64,000 nucleotides of DNA, taken from Dorea_A amylophila. GTDB lineage: Bacteria; Bacillota; Clostridia; Lachnospirales; Lachnospiraceae. Location of the stretch: positions 18,747 through 82,746 of the forward strand of contig NZ_JAOQJW010000017.1 in the NCBI RefSeq assembly GCF_025567265.1. The letters run 5' to 3'. The notes under the pieces are model-generated. The model saw only the letters and a program-made list of their open reading frames with translations, was not told the origin of the DNA and searched no databases. Below are positions 17,764-26,818 of the stretch, piece by piece; positions within the stretch are counted from its first letter, which is position 1; the number at the start of each line of letters is the position of its first letter. A program made the translations under genes and the position numbers.

Positions 17764-19479
17764 ATGAAAAAATCGCTTTTCCGCCAATTTATTGCACTTC
17801 TGTTAATTCCGGTCTGTATTATTCTCGTAATTAACTTTTGTATCATTATCCATCTGCACAAGAGTCAGAATGAGGAATTAAAGAACTATTGTATCTCTAC
17901 ACTTGAAAATATTAATGTAAATGTCTCTTCCATGACCACCAGTATGAAGAAAACAGCCACTGTATTTTCATCTCAAAAAGAAACACAGGCATATCTTGAA
18001 AGTTCATCTTCTGATTCTCATCAGCTTCAGCGGCAGTCTTACTCTGAGCTGATTGGCATGGCGCAGTCTTACACTCCGGGACTGATAGATATCCTTATGT
18101 GGGATCAGACTTCTGTAACAAGTCTGATTAGCTACATTCCTGCTGATATGGAAGATTTTGTTGTAAATCAATTTCAAGACAGCCGGAATGATACAGCCTC
18201 TTATTTTCGTTTTTACATACAGCCCGCAACCGACACCCCTTACATGATATATTTTGCACCAATATATCTTACTTCATTTTCTGAAAACTTTGGGAAATAC
18301 ATTGGCAACATCGCCATCATCTGCAAAACTAATGCATTATATAAACTGGTAAATGCATCCACAGATATTTCACTGACAATCTCTGACCGGACTACCAATC
18401 AGATATTGTATTCAAATGCCGTTGCCCGAAGACATATCCCGGCACGTAATAATTTTGAATTCTTCAAAAAAACCATGGAGCTTTCCAATAGTAATCTGGA
18501 TATCACTGCCATCGCTTATAACGGACAGATCCATCTTTTACAGGGTCAGGAATCTCAATTCCTGCTCTCACTTGCGATTCTGCTTCTTGTATACATACTG
18601 TTAGTTATTCTTGCTGTACAACACCTGATCATCCATCCGATTCATCAGCTGAATGAAACAATCGAAAATCTTGACTATAAAAATAATGAACTGCACATTC
18701 AGACAAACGCAAAAAATGAAATTGGCTCCATCGCTTCTCATGTGAACCATATGCTTGACAGGATTTCTTCTCTGAACCAGCGTGACATTGAATCACAGGC
18801 GCGAATTTATGAAATGGAACTAAATAAAAAACAGACGCAAATTTATGCATATCAAAGCCAGATCAACCCACATTTTCTCTATAATATGTTACAATGTATG
18901 CGTGGGATTTCTCTGATGCATGATATTCCGGAAGTCGCACAAATCTGTACAAATATGGCAGATTTGTTCCGCTACTCTATCAAAGGTGCTTTTCTTGTTC
19001 CTTTGGAAAATGAATTGAATATCATCGACAAATATCTGTATATGATCGAAGTTCGTTTTCAGGGAAGGATCACTTATAAACTGGAAGTCTCTGAGAATAC
19101 AAAAGACTGCCTGATTCCCAAAATGATTCTGCAGCCAATTGTAGAAAATGCTATTTTCCACGGTCTGGATGAGATTGAAGAAGGCGGCATTATCACCATA
19201 AAGACTACCAGATCAGAAGATGATCTGTACATTGCTGTCACAGATAATGGAGTCGGATTTTCCAAAGAAATGTTGTACGATCTAACTCGGAAATTGGAAG
19301 AAGAAATCACATTTATTAACAATTCACCTTCCGGAACCTCTGACAATATCGGTGTGATCAATATCCATAATAAGATAAGACTTTATGAAGGAAATAATTA
19401 TGGTCTCTCCATTGACAGTATCCCAAATCATACTTCTGTCACTTTGCATCTGAATGCAAAGCAGCAAACTACAACTTAG
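17764..19479 (+). CDS. YesM-like sensor histidine kinase
   Basis: Sensor kinase of 571 aa. The ATG at 17764 lies 10 bp after GAGG; the TTG at 17755 is too close to that site. Two membrane helices (about 8-30 and 265-290) enclose a large extracytoplasmic dCache-type region. A HAMP domain follows, then the His_kinase domain with INPHFLYNML carrying the phospho-His, and a HATPase with NAIFHGLDE and DNGVGF. This is the LytS/YesM class that pairs with AraC-type regulators. It probably senses an extracellular carbohydrate, perhaps through the locus 1 binding protein. Confidence 0.93.
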   Translation: MKKSLFRQFIALLLIPVCIILVINFCIIIHLHKSQNEELKNYCISTLENINVNVSSMTTSMKKTATVFSSQKETQAYLESSSSDSHQLQRQSYSELIGMAQSYTPGLIDILMWDQTSVTSLISYIPADMEDFVVNQFQDSRNDTASYFRFYIQPATDTPYMIYFAPIYLTSFSENFGKYIGNIAIICKTNALYKLVNASTDISLTISDRTTNQILYSNAVARRHIPARNNFEFFKKTMELSNSNLDITAIAYNGQIHLLQGQESQFLLSLAILLLVYILLVILAVQHLIIHPIHQLNETIENLDYKNNELHIQTNAKNEIGSIASHVNHMLDRISSLNQRDIESQARIYEMELNKKQTQIYAYQSQINPHFLYNMLQCMRGISLMHDIPEVAQICTNMADLFRYSIKGAFLVPLENELNIIDKYLYMIEVRFQGRITYKLEVSENTKDCLIPKMILQPIVENAIFHGLDEIEEGGIITIKTTRSEDDLYIAVTDNGVGFSKEMLYDLTRKLEEEITFINNSPSGTSDNIGVINIHNKIRLYEGNNYGLSIDSIPNHTSVTLHLNAKQQTTT

Positions 19480-19510
19480 TATTTTTTTACTTCCCAGGAG
19501 GACATACGTC

Positions 19511-20155
19511 ATGAGTCGTTTTTTCAATCCCGATAACCCTATTATGGAGTTCATCGCAAAAATATTTGATTTGATCCTATTGAACCTGATCTTTATCTTC
19601 AGTTGTGTTCCGATCATCACCATCGGCGCATCCACCAGCGCACTTTCCTATGTGACACTGAAGATGGTCCGTGGTGAGGACCCCTACATCTGGCAGAATT
19701 TCTGGAAATCATTCCGTCAGAATTTTAAACAAGGTACACTGATATGGGTATTTTCCATTCTGGTCTTTATCTTTCTTGGAATGGATTTTTACATCATCAA
19801 TTCACAGAATACAACACTGTTTGCAGTGATACGCATTCTCCTCTGGTGTGTATGTCTCATTGCATTATCTGTATTCTTATATGTCTTTCCGATCATCTCA
19901 CATTTTGTGTGCAGTACAACACAGGCGTTAAAAAATGCAGTTTTTATGACATTCGGACACCTGCCGTATACACTGGTAATGTTGGTGATTACCGGACTGA
20001 TCCTGTACTTATGCGCCTGCTCTGTTAAGACATTTGCTTTGGTCGTTGTGATCAGCGGGATCTGCGGATTCTCTGTAGTAGCATTTATCTACAGTATTCT
20101 GTTTGACCGGATATTCAAAAAATATGAGCCGGAATCCCCGGACAATATAGAATAA
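19511..20155 (+). CDS. YesL/DUF624 membrane protein
   Basis: Membrane protein of 214 aa. The ATG at 19511 (MSRFFNPDNP) is chosen because AGGAGG lies 9 bp upstream. Five or six hydrophobic helices span most of the sequence, and the N-terminal motif FNPDNPIMEF with GASTSAL is typical of the DUF624/YesL family. These proteins sit beside YesMN and CUT1 transporters in Bacillus and Clostridia and have no proven role. The gene is 31 bp after yesM in the same operon. Confidence 0.9.
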   Translation: MSRFFNPDNPIMEFIAKIFDLILLNLIFIFSCVPIITIGASTSALSYVTLKMVRGEDPYIWQNFWKSFRQNFKQGTLIWVFSILVFIFLGMDFYIINSQNTTLFAVIRILLWCVCLIALSVFLYVFPIISHFVCSTTQALKNAVFMTFGHLPYTLVMLVITGLILYLCACSVKTFALVVVISGICGFSVVAFIYSILFDRIFKKYEPESPDNIE

Positions 20156-20167
20156 TTGTAAAAACTA

Positions 20168-20213
20168 TAAGAGACTATCCTGTTATTGACATAACGGATG
20201 GTCTCTATTTCAT
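20168..20213 (+). terminator. yesNML operon terminator
   Basis: A long stem (20170-20180 with 20196-20206, extended by GTTAT/ATAAC, one bulge and one G-T pair) ends in TATTT. Confidence 0.75.
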
Positions 20214-20249
20214 ATAAAAAGAGGACAAGACCTGCTATCTCATCCTCTT
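20214..20249 (-). terminator. ABC locus 2 terminator
   Basis: On the minus strand the stem AAGAGGA/TCCTCTT (20249-20243 with 20225-20219) is followed by TTTTTAT. It closes the operon ending at 20265. Confidence 0.65.
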
Positions 20250-20264
20250 ATAACTATTCATATT

Positions 20265-21089
20265 CTAGCCCTTGATTCCTGACTGTGCCACACCTTCAAT
20301 AAACTGTTTCTGGAAGACGAAGAACAATACAATGATCGGGATAACCGCCATTACGGCTCCTGCCATCTGCATTGGATACTTGGTTGTATACTGTCCCTGT
20401 AATGTCGAAAGAGCAGGACCAAGTGTCATCTTATCCATAGACGTATTAACGATCAATGGCCACATGAAATCATTCCATGCAAATTTTGCTGTAAAGATTA
20501 CCAGCGATACGATACCTGCTTTTGTAAGCGGAAGCATAATCCTTCCAAAGATCTGGAAACGGTTACAACCGTCCAGCAACGCCGCTTCTTCCAGTTCCTT
20601 CGGCAATGACATAAAGAACTGTCTCAGAAGAAATGTTCCAAATGCACTGAATAAGTTTGGCAGGAACAATGCCGGTATCGTGTCCAGAAGTCCAAGACTC
20701 TGAACAATCCGGTACTGTGGAATCAGGAATATCTGACCCGGTACCATAAGTACAGATAACACCAGTACAAAGATCGCATTCTTAAACGGGAATTCGATTC
20801 TTGCAAATGCATAAGCTGCCATAGAGCAGAACAGCACCTGTACAACAGTTGTTACCACAGTTGATATAATTGTGTTCAAATATACTCTTCCAAACGGAAG
20901 TGCTGTTACGATAGATGAATACGCATCTGTCAGAAACTTCTTCGGGAAAATGGTCGGCGGTATCTGCATGGCCTCTCCGACTGTCTTAAAAGAAGTCAGG
21001 ATCATCCACACAAACGGAAATACCGTGATCGTAATTCCAAGGAGAAGTAAGATATGTACAATTATTTTTCTTGAATTTTTACTCTTCAT
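20265..21089 (-). CDS. CUT1 ABC sugar permease (MalG type), locus 2
   Basis: Inner-membrane permease, 274 aa, six helices. The N-terminal FPFVWMILTSFK and the EAA loop EEAALLDGCNRFQIF (about 178-192) are present, and the protein ends QSGIKG. It is the last gene of the operon that begins with the GH129-like enzyme, so transport is expected to serve that substrate. GAGGAGGAGAA precedes the ATG. Confidence 0.95.
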   Translation of the reverse strand: MKSKNSRKIIVHILLLLGITITVFPFVWMILTSFKTVGEAMQIPPTIFPKKFLTDAYSSIVTALPFGRVYLNTIISTVVTTVVQVLFCSMAAYAFARIEFPFKNAIFVLVLSVLMVPGQIFLIPQYRIVQSLGLLDTIPALFLPNLFSAFGTFLLRQFFMSLPKELEEAALLDGCNRFQIFGRIMLPLTKAGIVSLVIFTAKFAWNDFMWPLIVNTSMDKMTLGPALSTLQGQYTTKYPMQMAGAVMAVIPIIVLFFVFQKQFIEGVAQSGIKG

Positions 21090-21107
21090 TTTTCTTCTCC
21101 TCCTCTC

Positions 21108-22034
21108 TTAATCATAATTTACCCATTTTTTCTGACCGATCATCTGGATCACTGTTACCAGCATGATTACTGCAAAGATCAGAATTGAAATTGCTGCTGC
21201 ATATCCTTTGTATCCATAATCAAATGCCTGACGGTAGAATAACATAACAACCGTCTGCGTATTTGCATATGCCGGATTCGTTTTTCCAATCATCATATAA
21301 ATGACATCGAACACCTGGAATCCACTGATGATGGATGTGATCATCACAAAGAAGATCGTTGGTGTCAGAAGAGGAATCGTTACCTTAAAAAATAACTGAA
21401 TTGGTCCTGCTCCGTCAATCTGTGCTGCTTCGTAATAAGATCTTGAAATTCCCTGCATACCTGCAAGCAGGATGATCATGTTATATCCGATCGACATCCA
21501 GAGACCTACGATCATAACACTATATAATGCAATTTTCGGATCTGTCAGCCAGCCGATACCTTTTCCACCCAGTGCACGGATCGCACTGTTTAAGATACCC
21601 ATTTTCTCGTTGTAGATCCATTTCCATACCATGGCAACAGCTGCTGCCATGGTTACGGATGGTAAGAAATACAAAGTACGGTAGATAGAGGTACCTTTAA
21701 TCTTGGAGTTCAGAAGAGCTGCGATCAGGATTGATAAGAACAATCCAATCGGAACCGTAACTACAACGTACTTCAATGTATTTCCAAATGTTTTCAATAC
21801 TTCGCCATCATGGAATAATTTCTGGTAATTTGCCAGACCGCAAAAAGTTGCGACATTAAATTTACTTACTTCGTTAAAACTAAACCAGATATTCTGGATA
21901 AATGGCCAGATATAGAACACCAGAAGGCCGAGGGTAACCGGCGCAATAAATATATACGCCGCAATCCAATCCTTCTTCTCTCTCTTACTCGCCCGTTTTT
22001 TCACTACGCCTGTTTTTGATTTACCTTCAGCCAT
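21108..22034 (-). CDS. CUT1 ABC sugar permease (MalF type), locus 2
   Basis: Inner-membrane permease, 308 aa. A very basic N terminus (KKRASKREKKDW) precedes six helices, and the EAA loop is YEAAQIDGAGPIQLF (about 215-229). It pairs with the next permease, 18 bp away, and follows the lipoprotein gene by 23 bp. Confidence 0.95.
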   Translation of the reverse strand: MAEGKSKTGVVKKRASKREKKDWIAAYIFIAPVTLGLLVFYIWPFIQNIWFSFNEVSKFNVATFCGLANYQKLFHDGEVLKTFGNTLKYVVVTVPIGLFLSILIAALLNSKIKGTSIYRTLYFLPSVTMAAAVAMVWKWIYNEKMGILNSAIRALGGKGIGWLTDPKIALYSVMIVGLWMSIGYNMIILLAGMQGISRSYYEAAQIDGAGPIQLFFKVTIPLLTPTIFFVMITSIISGFQVFDVIYMMIGKTNPAYANTQTVVMLFYRQAFDYGYKGYAAAISILIFAVIMLVTVIQMIGQKKWVNYD

Positions 22035-22057
22035 ATCTTTTCACCTGTTTCTTACTA

Positions 22058-23341
22058 TTATTTCTGAAGTAACTTATCTGCCTGTTTTGTCAGACCCTTG
22101 CAGACATCTGAAAGTGATTTCTCTCCATTATATGCTTTCTGAAGTTCTGTTGCTTCCAGATCATACAGTTCTGCTGCTTTCGCACATACCGGAAGTGGAT
22201 ATGCTTCATCAGCGTGATTGGTATAAGCTGCAAGATTGTACTGTGAATTGGCTTCTGCAAAGTATTTCTGTGCATCTGTTCTTGCAGAGATTACAACACC
22301 TGTTTTTCCCTGGATTTCCTGAGCTTCTTTGCTTCCAAGCCAGATAGCGAAATCTTCCGCTGCTTCTTTGTTCTTGCTTCCTTCAAATACTGCATATCCA
22401 AGTCCGTTGATGCAGTTGTCTTCTTTTCCGTTGAATGTCGGAATCTCTACGCAATCAACCTTATCTTTAATTGCGTCATTGCTTGCATACTCTGGAACCA
22501 TGTATGATCCGGCAAAGTTCATTGCAAGCTGTCCACCCTCGAACATCGCATCTGCTGTTGTCTCTGAAAGAGCTGATGCACTTGGAGATAATCCTTCATT
22601 ATACATATCGATCCAGCACTGAATACCTTCCTGTGTCTTAGGATCATCATATCCTGTAGACTTCTTATCATCACTTAAGATATATCCGCCATTTGCATAG
22701 ACGGTCTGATAATACCATGTCTGGAAATCAACCGGGCAGGCAAACGGATATACACCGTCTCCAAGTTTTCCGCTGTCTTTTAATGCCTTAGCAGTTGCAA
22801 CCAGGTCATCATAACTCATATCATCTGTAGGGTATGGAACTCCGCACTTGTCAAAGATTTCTTTGTTATACCACAATGCATTGGTATCAAAATCTTTCGG
22901 CACAGCATAGTTCTTCTTATCACGGACATAGTTATTAACCAGCGTCTCAGAATAGCTGTCCTTGATATCTGAGTCTTTGATCTTATCTGTCAGATCATCC
23001 AGGATTCCTCCCTCTACATATGAGTCCAGATGAAGAACGTTCAGCCAGAATACATCCGGAGCTTTTCCTCCACTTGCTGCAGCTTCAAGTTTTGTCCAGT
23101 ATTCCCCCCCCTTATATGGTGTTAACTGGATATTGATCTTGACATCTGAATTTTCTTTTTCATATGCCTTTACCATTTTCTCCATAGCCGGTCTCTGATT
23201 CTCATCCCAGATACCAAAATTTAATTCTGTCTTTCCTCCGGAAGCACTTTCACCTTTACTTCCGCCACATGCTGTCAGCATCGTTGCACCCAGGGCTACA
23301 CAAAGTCCCAGAGCTGCTACTTTTCTCATGTTCTTTTTCAT
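22058..23341 (-). CDS. sugar ABC transporter substrate-binding lipoprotein, locus 2
   Basis: Binding lipoprotein of 427 aa. The start is ATG 23341 (MKKNMRKVAA) with AAGGAG 8 bp upstream; a longer in-frame ATG at 23416 would bury the signal peptide behind 25 residues. The lipobox Cys25 is in MLTACGG. The MalE-like fold includes FAGSYMVPEYASND and KEAAEDFAIWLGSK. The gene lies 95 bp after the Gfo/Idh gene in the GH129-like operon. The ligand is plausibly a GalNAc-containing glycan or glycopeptide, by context only. Confidence 0.93.
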   Translation of the reverse strand: MKKNMRKVAALGLCVALGATMLTACGGSKGESASGGKTELNFGIWDENQRPAMEKMVKAYEKENSDVKINIQLTPYKGGEYWTKLEAAASGGKAPDVFWLNVLHLDSYVEGGILDDLTDKIKDSDIKDSYSETLVNNYVRDKKNYAVPKDFDTNALWYNKEIFDKCGVPYPTDDMSYDDLVATAKALKDSGKLGDGVYPFACPVDFQTWYYQTVYANGGYILSDDKKSTGYDDPKTQEGIQCWIDMYNEGLSPSASALSETTADAMFEGGQLAMNFAGSYMVPEYASNDAIKDKVDCVEIPTFNGKEDNCINGLGYAVFEGSKNKEAAEDFAIWLGSKEAQEIQGKTGVVISARTDAQKYFAEANSQYNLAAYTNHADEAYPLPVCAKAAELYDLEATELQKAYNGEKSLSDVCKGLTKQADKLLQK

Positions 23342-23436
23342 AATGTTCACTCCTTCTCTTATTATTATAGGGTTACGTTTTATATGAAGTCTTCTGCTTC
23401 TCTGCAAAAAACACATATACTATATTGTTGTCATAT

Positions 23437-24750
23437 TTACCGGAATGTATCTATCTCAACTGCTTTTCCGTCATGCAGTCTCGAATATTCGGCTGCCAGT
23501 GCACAATAATGACTCTGAAGCGATCTGTCCAGAGATGTTATGTATGTACTCTCTGTCTTTTCTCCGCTTATAATATCCAGAAATTCCTCAACCATCTTAT
23601 TGTCTCCACCGCCGTGTCCCGAAAAATCATCCGATAAAGCTGCTACATCGATTACTTCTTTCGTCCTTCCCGGATCGAAATACTCGATTACGATTTTGCT
23701 TTCCTTTTCATCCGGCTGCATATCTACGATCACTTCACCTCTGGTTCCCATAAACTTCGCATATCTGGAAGTCTCCGCTGTAAAACCACACATGGTAAAG
23801 CTCATCGTTGTTCCATCTGTCATATTCAGATTAACCACCTGATGATCCACTACATTATTATTACAATGGAATACACATTTTCCATATGGACCTGTCTTCA
23901 GTGCTTCTATCAGCTTTTCTTCTGTTGGTCCGGATGGAACAAGCACATCTAACGGCCACCCTCTGTTACCTTGGCGGTAACCGATTCTTTCATGTTCCAG
24001 GTATATCTTTTCTGCATCAAAGATGCAGTTATCTTTCGCTTTGCATCCTTCCAGACATCTGTCTGTACAACCTTCCGGTGCATGTTCCGTTTTGAAATAA
24101 TTCAGTTCTCCATAGGATGTAAGTGATCTGCATGTCTTATTTGCAAGCCACAGATACAGATCCATGTCATGACAGCATTTCTGAAGGATCATCGGGCTTG
24201 TCTCATCTGAATTTGCCCAGTTGCCTCTGACAAAGCTATGTGCCTGATGAAACCATCCGACATTTTCAATCGCCATGATCGAGATCACATCGCCTATCGT
24301 TCCTGCATCCAGGATTTCTTTCACCTTCTGATAGATTGGTGTATATCTTAGAACATGACAGACAACCACTTCTCTTTTACATTCTTTTGCCACTTCGGAT
24401 ATTTTTCTGCATTCACCCAGATCCGGTGAAATTGGTTTTTCAAGAAGCAGATGATACCCTTTCTTTAAAGCTTTTATAGCCTGACCCACATGTTGTCTGT
24501 CCTGTGTTGCTATGATCATCGCATCCGCAAGTTTTTCCTCCTTTAACATGTCTTCGGCGCTTTCATAACAGTGTGACATCGGAACATCATATTCTTCTGC
24601 CGTCAGTTTTACTTTTTCCGGATCAATATCTGCAATGGCTACGATTTTCATCTTATCCGGATATATTTTTGCAGCTTTTGCATAAGTATCTCTTCCTCTG
24701 CTTCCGAGACCTGCAATTGCAACCGTCATTTGTCTACTCATCTTTCTCAT
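23437..24750 (-). CDS. Gfo/Idh/MocA-family oxidoreductase (large form), locus 2
   Basis: Oxidoreductase of 437 aa, longer than the 343-aa paralogue in locus 1. The Rossmann motif VAIAGLGSRGRDTY is near 10-23, the EKP motif is in LLLEKPISPD and CCHDMDLYLWL carries the HxxD region. A Cys-rich insert (CTDRCLEGCKAKDNC, about 232-246) suggests a bound metal. The start is uncertain between the ATGs at 24750 and 24741. The gene is 29 bp after the GH129-like gene. This large form resembles Gfo/Idh proteins that act on glycosides through keto intermediates, including the GH109 group, but assignment would need alignment. Confidence 0.88.
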   Translation of the reverse strand: MRKMSRQMTVAIAGLGSRGRDTYAKAAKIYPDKMKIVAIADIDPEKVKLTAEEYDVPMSHCYESAEDMLKEEKLADAMIIATQDRQHVGQAIKALKKGYHLLLEKPISPDLGECRKISEVAKECKREVVVCHVLRYTPIYQKVKEILDAGTIGDVISIMAIENVGWFHQAHSFVRGNWANSDETSPMILQKCCHDMDLYLWLANKTCRSLTSYGELNYFKTEHAPEGCTDRCLEGCKAKDNCIFDAEKIYLEHERIGYRQGNRGWPLDVLVPSGPTEEKLIEALKTGPYGKCVFHCNNNVVDHQVVNLNMTDGTTMSFTMCGFTAETSRYAKFMGTRGEVIVDMQPDEKESKIVIEYFDPGRTKEVIDVAALSDDFSGHGGGDNKMVEEFLDIISGEKTESTYITSLDRSLQSHYCALAAEYSRLHDGKAVEIDTFR

Positions 24751-24779
24751 CCGCCTTCCTTTATCTGTATTAGTGTATC

Positions 24780-26669
24780 TTACATTTCAATGCTATAAAT
24801 CTGTTTCCCGAAATCAACGGTTACCTTTGTGCCATCCGAAAACATCGTTCTTTGGATCTCCGGATTGCCATCCACCATTTCATGGCTTACCATCTCGCAT
24901 TTTGCAACCTTTTTGTGAAGTTCCGTCACCACTTTACATCTCTTGATGTCCTCCATGATATGCATCTTAACATTTCCTTCAAAGGAACCGTCAAAATCCG
25001 GATATGCTCCATCACGGATCAGATATGGTGCACCTCCATTCAGTAAAGCATACAGCATGTAATCTTCGGTATCATCTATCTTTTCCATCATCCATGGTTC
25101 GATCAGGCAGTCATGATATACCAGATTGAACAGTGGTACCGGTATTCCGTGTTTCGGACTTCCCGGTTTGCGAAGCATAAAATCATATGGTGCGTAATGA
25201 CAGAACACCAGGCTTCTTGCGCTCCAGTCACTGACTTCCTCCGAACTTGGAAGGATTCCTTTTGACATCAGATAATCAAAACATCTTGCCCGGTAGTCGT
25301 AACATTCCCTTCTTGTCATACGATGTCTCGGATTATTGCACTCATCTCCTTCGTTACAGGTGAACACATCCAAATATGCTCCGTCCAGATGAATCTGGTT
25401 CTTTTCCAGTTCACTAAAATTACGTTGTACATAATGTGGAGCCTGTGTTGCACACAGATATGACTGCTGCCCGCCTGCCCATCTCTTATGTGTCGGAATT
25501 GTTCCGTCCGGCAGTCTGCAGGCATAGTCTTCGTCAAAACTTTCTGCCGAAAAGTAATAATCACGGTACTGATCATGGATCCCGAACAGATCCCCCTGTT
25601 CTTTCATAGTATCCGACAATTCTTTCATTGCCTTCCATCCACCTGCTTCTTCACAAGCCGGTGTATAATCCGGGTGATTATTATCGTATCCAGGTTCTGC
25701 CCATCCATCCAGATGAAGATATAGTTTACCGGCTCCCAGTTCGTGAAGTTCTTTCATTTCTCTGGTTCTGACCGCAAATGATGTCAGGTTATTATTCTTT
25801 TCCGGATTTTCCGGATCAAAAAAGTCTGATTCCGGCTGGACAAATGTCTTAATCCCTTTATGTATAAAACTGCATCCGATCAGATCATTAACCGAAGGAA
25901 CTCTTGCTGCCTTTTCATTCAGCGTACATAAATTGCCCTGTTCTTTTACATATTGCCGGTAGATCTTACATGCATCGTTATAGTCACCATCTTCGATCAA
26001 TGTATATCGTACAATTCTTCTGTAATCCATCCTTCCGAGACTTGGCTCAAATCTCACACTGACATGTGTGTATGGTCCGTTCTGAGGATGCTCCGCCTGA
26101 TATCCTGCATTCCATGGTGTAGTACAGATCGCAATGTATCCATTTCCACCTTTAAACTGTGCGAACCAAGGCATATATCCTCCGGCTGTCTCAAAGAATC
26201 CATCAAACGGGATATCCTTTAGTTCTGTCTCCCAGTCATTCGGAATCATCACCCCCTGCTGCATATTCAGGAGCGTATACCAGTCTTTTCTCTTTTCTTC
26301 CAATTCCAGTTCTCCCGGCCAGAACAATTTTTCCACCGCAAGCCCTTCCTCACAAATCGGAATCCATTCAAAGAAAATGTCTTCTGTACATTCTTCAATC
26401 CATGCATAAGTTTCAAATGCATATGGAACTTTTTTTCCTTCTATCTCAAATCCGGCAAATGAACTGCGGATTCCCTTTCCGATTCCGTTCTGTACCAGTT
26501 CGTGATGGATTTCCAGTGCTTCGTCAAAATAAACGGTTCCTTCTTTGCATTCCATTTTCGGACGGTACTCACTTGTCCAGTTCCATTCGGTATCCCCTTT
26601 CCCGAACGAAAACTTTAGATTATTATCATCCATTCTAAGTTGTATTGTGTTAGTCTTTACCTCCAACAT
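24780..26669 (-). CDS. GH129-like alpha-N-acetylgalactosaminidase, cytoplasmic
   Basis: Protein of 629 aa from the ATG at 26669, which has AAAGGTGG just upstream; a GTG 9 bp earlier is less likely. There is no signal peptide or membrane helix. A beta-rich N-terminal domain (about 1-230) precedes a TIM-barrel-like region. Candidate active-site residues are Asp321 in LHLDGWAEPG, Trp397 in HKRWAGG, Asp434 in GAYLDVF and Glu477 in LPSSEEVSDW. These nearly coincide with Asp330, Trp398, Asp435 and Glu478, which I recall for Bifidobacterium bifidum NagBb (GH129). NagBb removes GalNAc from serine or threonine inside the cell. First gene of ABC locus 2. The family assignment is from motif spacing, not a search. 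Confidence 0.72.
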   Translation of the reverse strand: MLEVKTNTIQLRMDDNNLKFSFGKGDTEWNWTSEYRPKMECKEGTVYFDEALEIHHELVQNGIGKGIRSSFAGFEIEGKKVPYAFETYAWIEECTEDIFFEWIPICEEGLAVEKLFWPGELELEEKRKDWYTLLNMQQGVMIPNDWETELKDIPFDGFFETAGGYMPWFAQFKGGNGYIAICTTPWNAGYQAEHPQNGPYTHVSVRFEPSLGRMDYRRIVRYTLIEDGDYNDACKIYRQYVKEQGNLCTLNEKAARVPSVNDLIGCSFIHKGIKTFVQPESDFFDPENPEKNNNLTSFAVRTREMKELHELGAGKLYLHLDGWAEPGYDNNHPDYTPACEEAGGWKAMKELSDTMKEQGDLFGIHDQYRDYYFSAESFDEDYACRLPDGTIPTHKRWAGGQQSYLCATQAPHYVQRNFSELEKNQIHLDGAYLDVFTCNEGDECNNPRHRMTRRECYDYRARCFDYLMSKGILPSSEEVSDWSARSLVFCHYAPYDFMLRKPGSPKHGIPVPLFNLVYHDCLIEPWMMEKIDDTEDYMLYALLNGGAPYLIRDGAYPDFDGSFEGNVKMHIMEDIKRCKVVTELHKKVAKCEMVSHEMVDGNPEIQRTMFSDGTKVTVDFGKQIYSIEM

Positions 26670-26769
26670 ATGAACCACCTTTCATTGGCAAATTCGCTAA
26701 TTTTCTTATTCCTTTTCGTTCATTATATTGTATTCTGCACAAGATTGCTTGACATATTGTCCATGCTTA

Positions 26770-26798
26770 TTGTCATATCATCCACAAGTTGTTATAAT
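26770..26798 (+). promoter_or_regulatory. AraC-1 promoter
   Basis: TTGTCA (26770-26775), a 17-bp spacer and a perfect TATAAT (26793-26798) lie 20 bp before the AraC-1 ATG. On the other strand a TATAAT for the GH129-like operon (about 26734-26739) lacks a good -35, as expected for an activator-dependent promoter. Confidence 0.7.
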
Positions 26799-26818
26799 AT
26801 AAGCCTGGAGGGACGCTT

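Noticed and set aside
23101..23117. Frameshift at a run of eight C in the locus 2 binding protein
   Set aside because: The reading frame continues through the run with normal SBP sequence on both sides.
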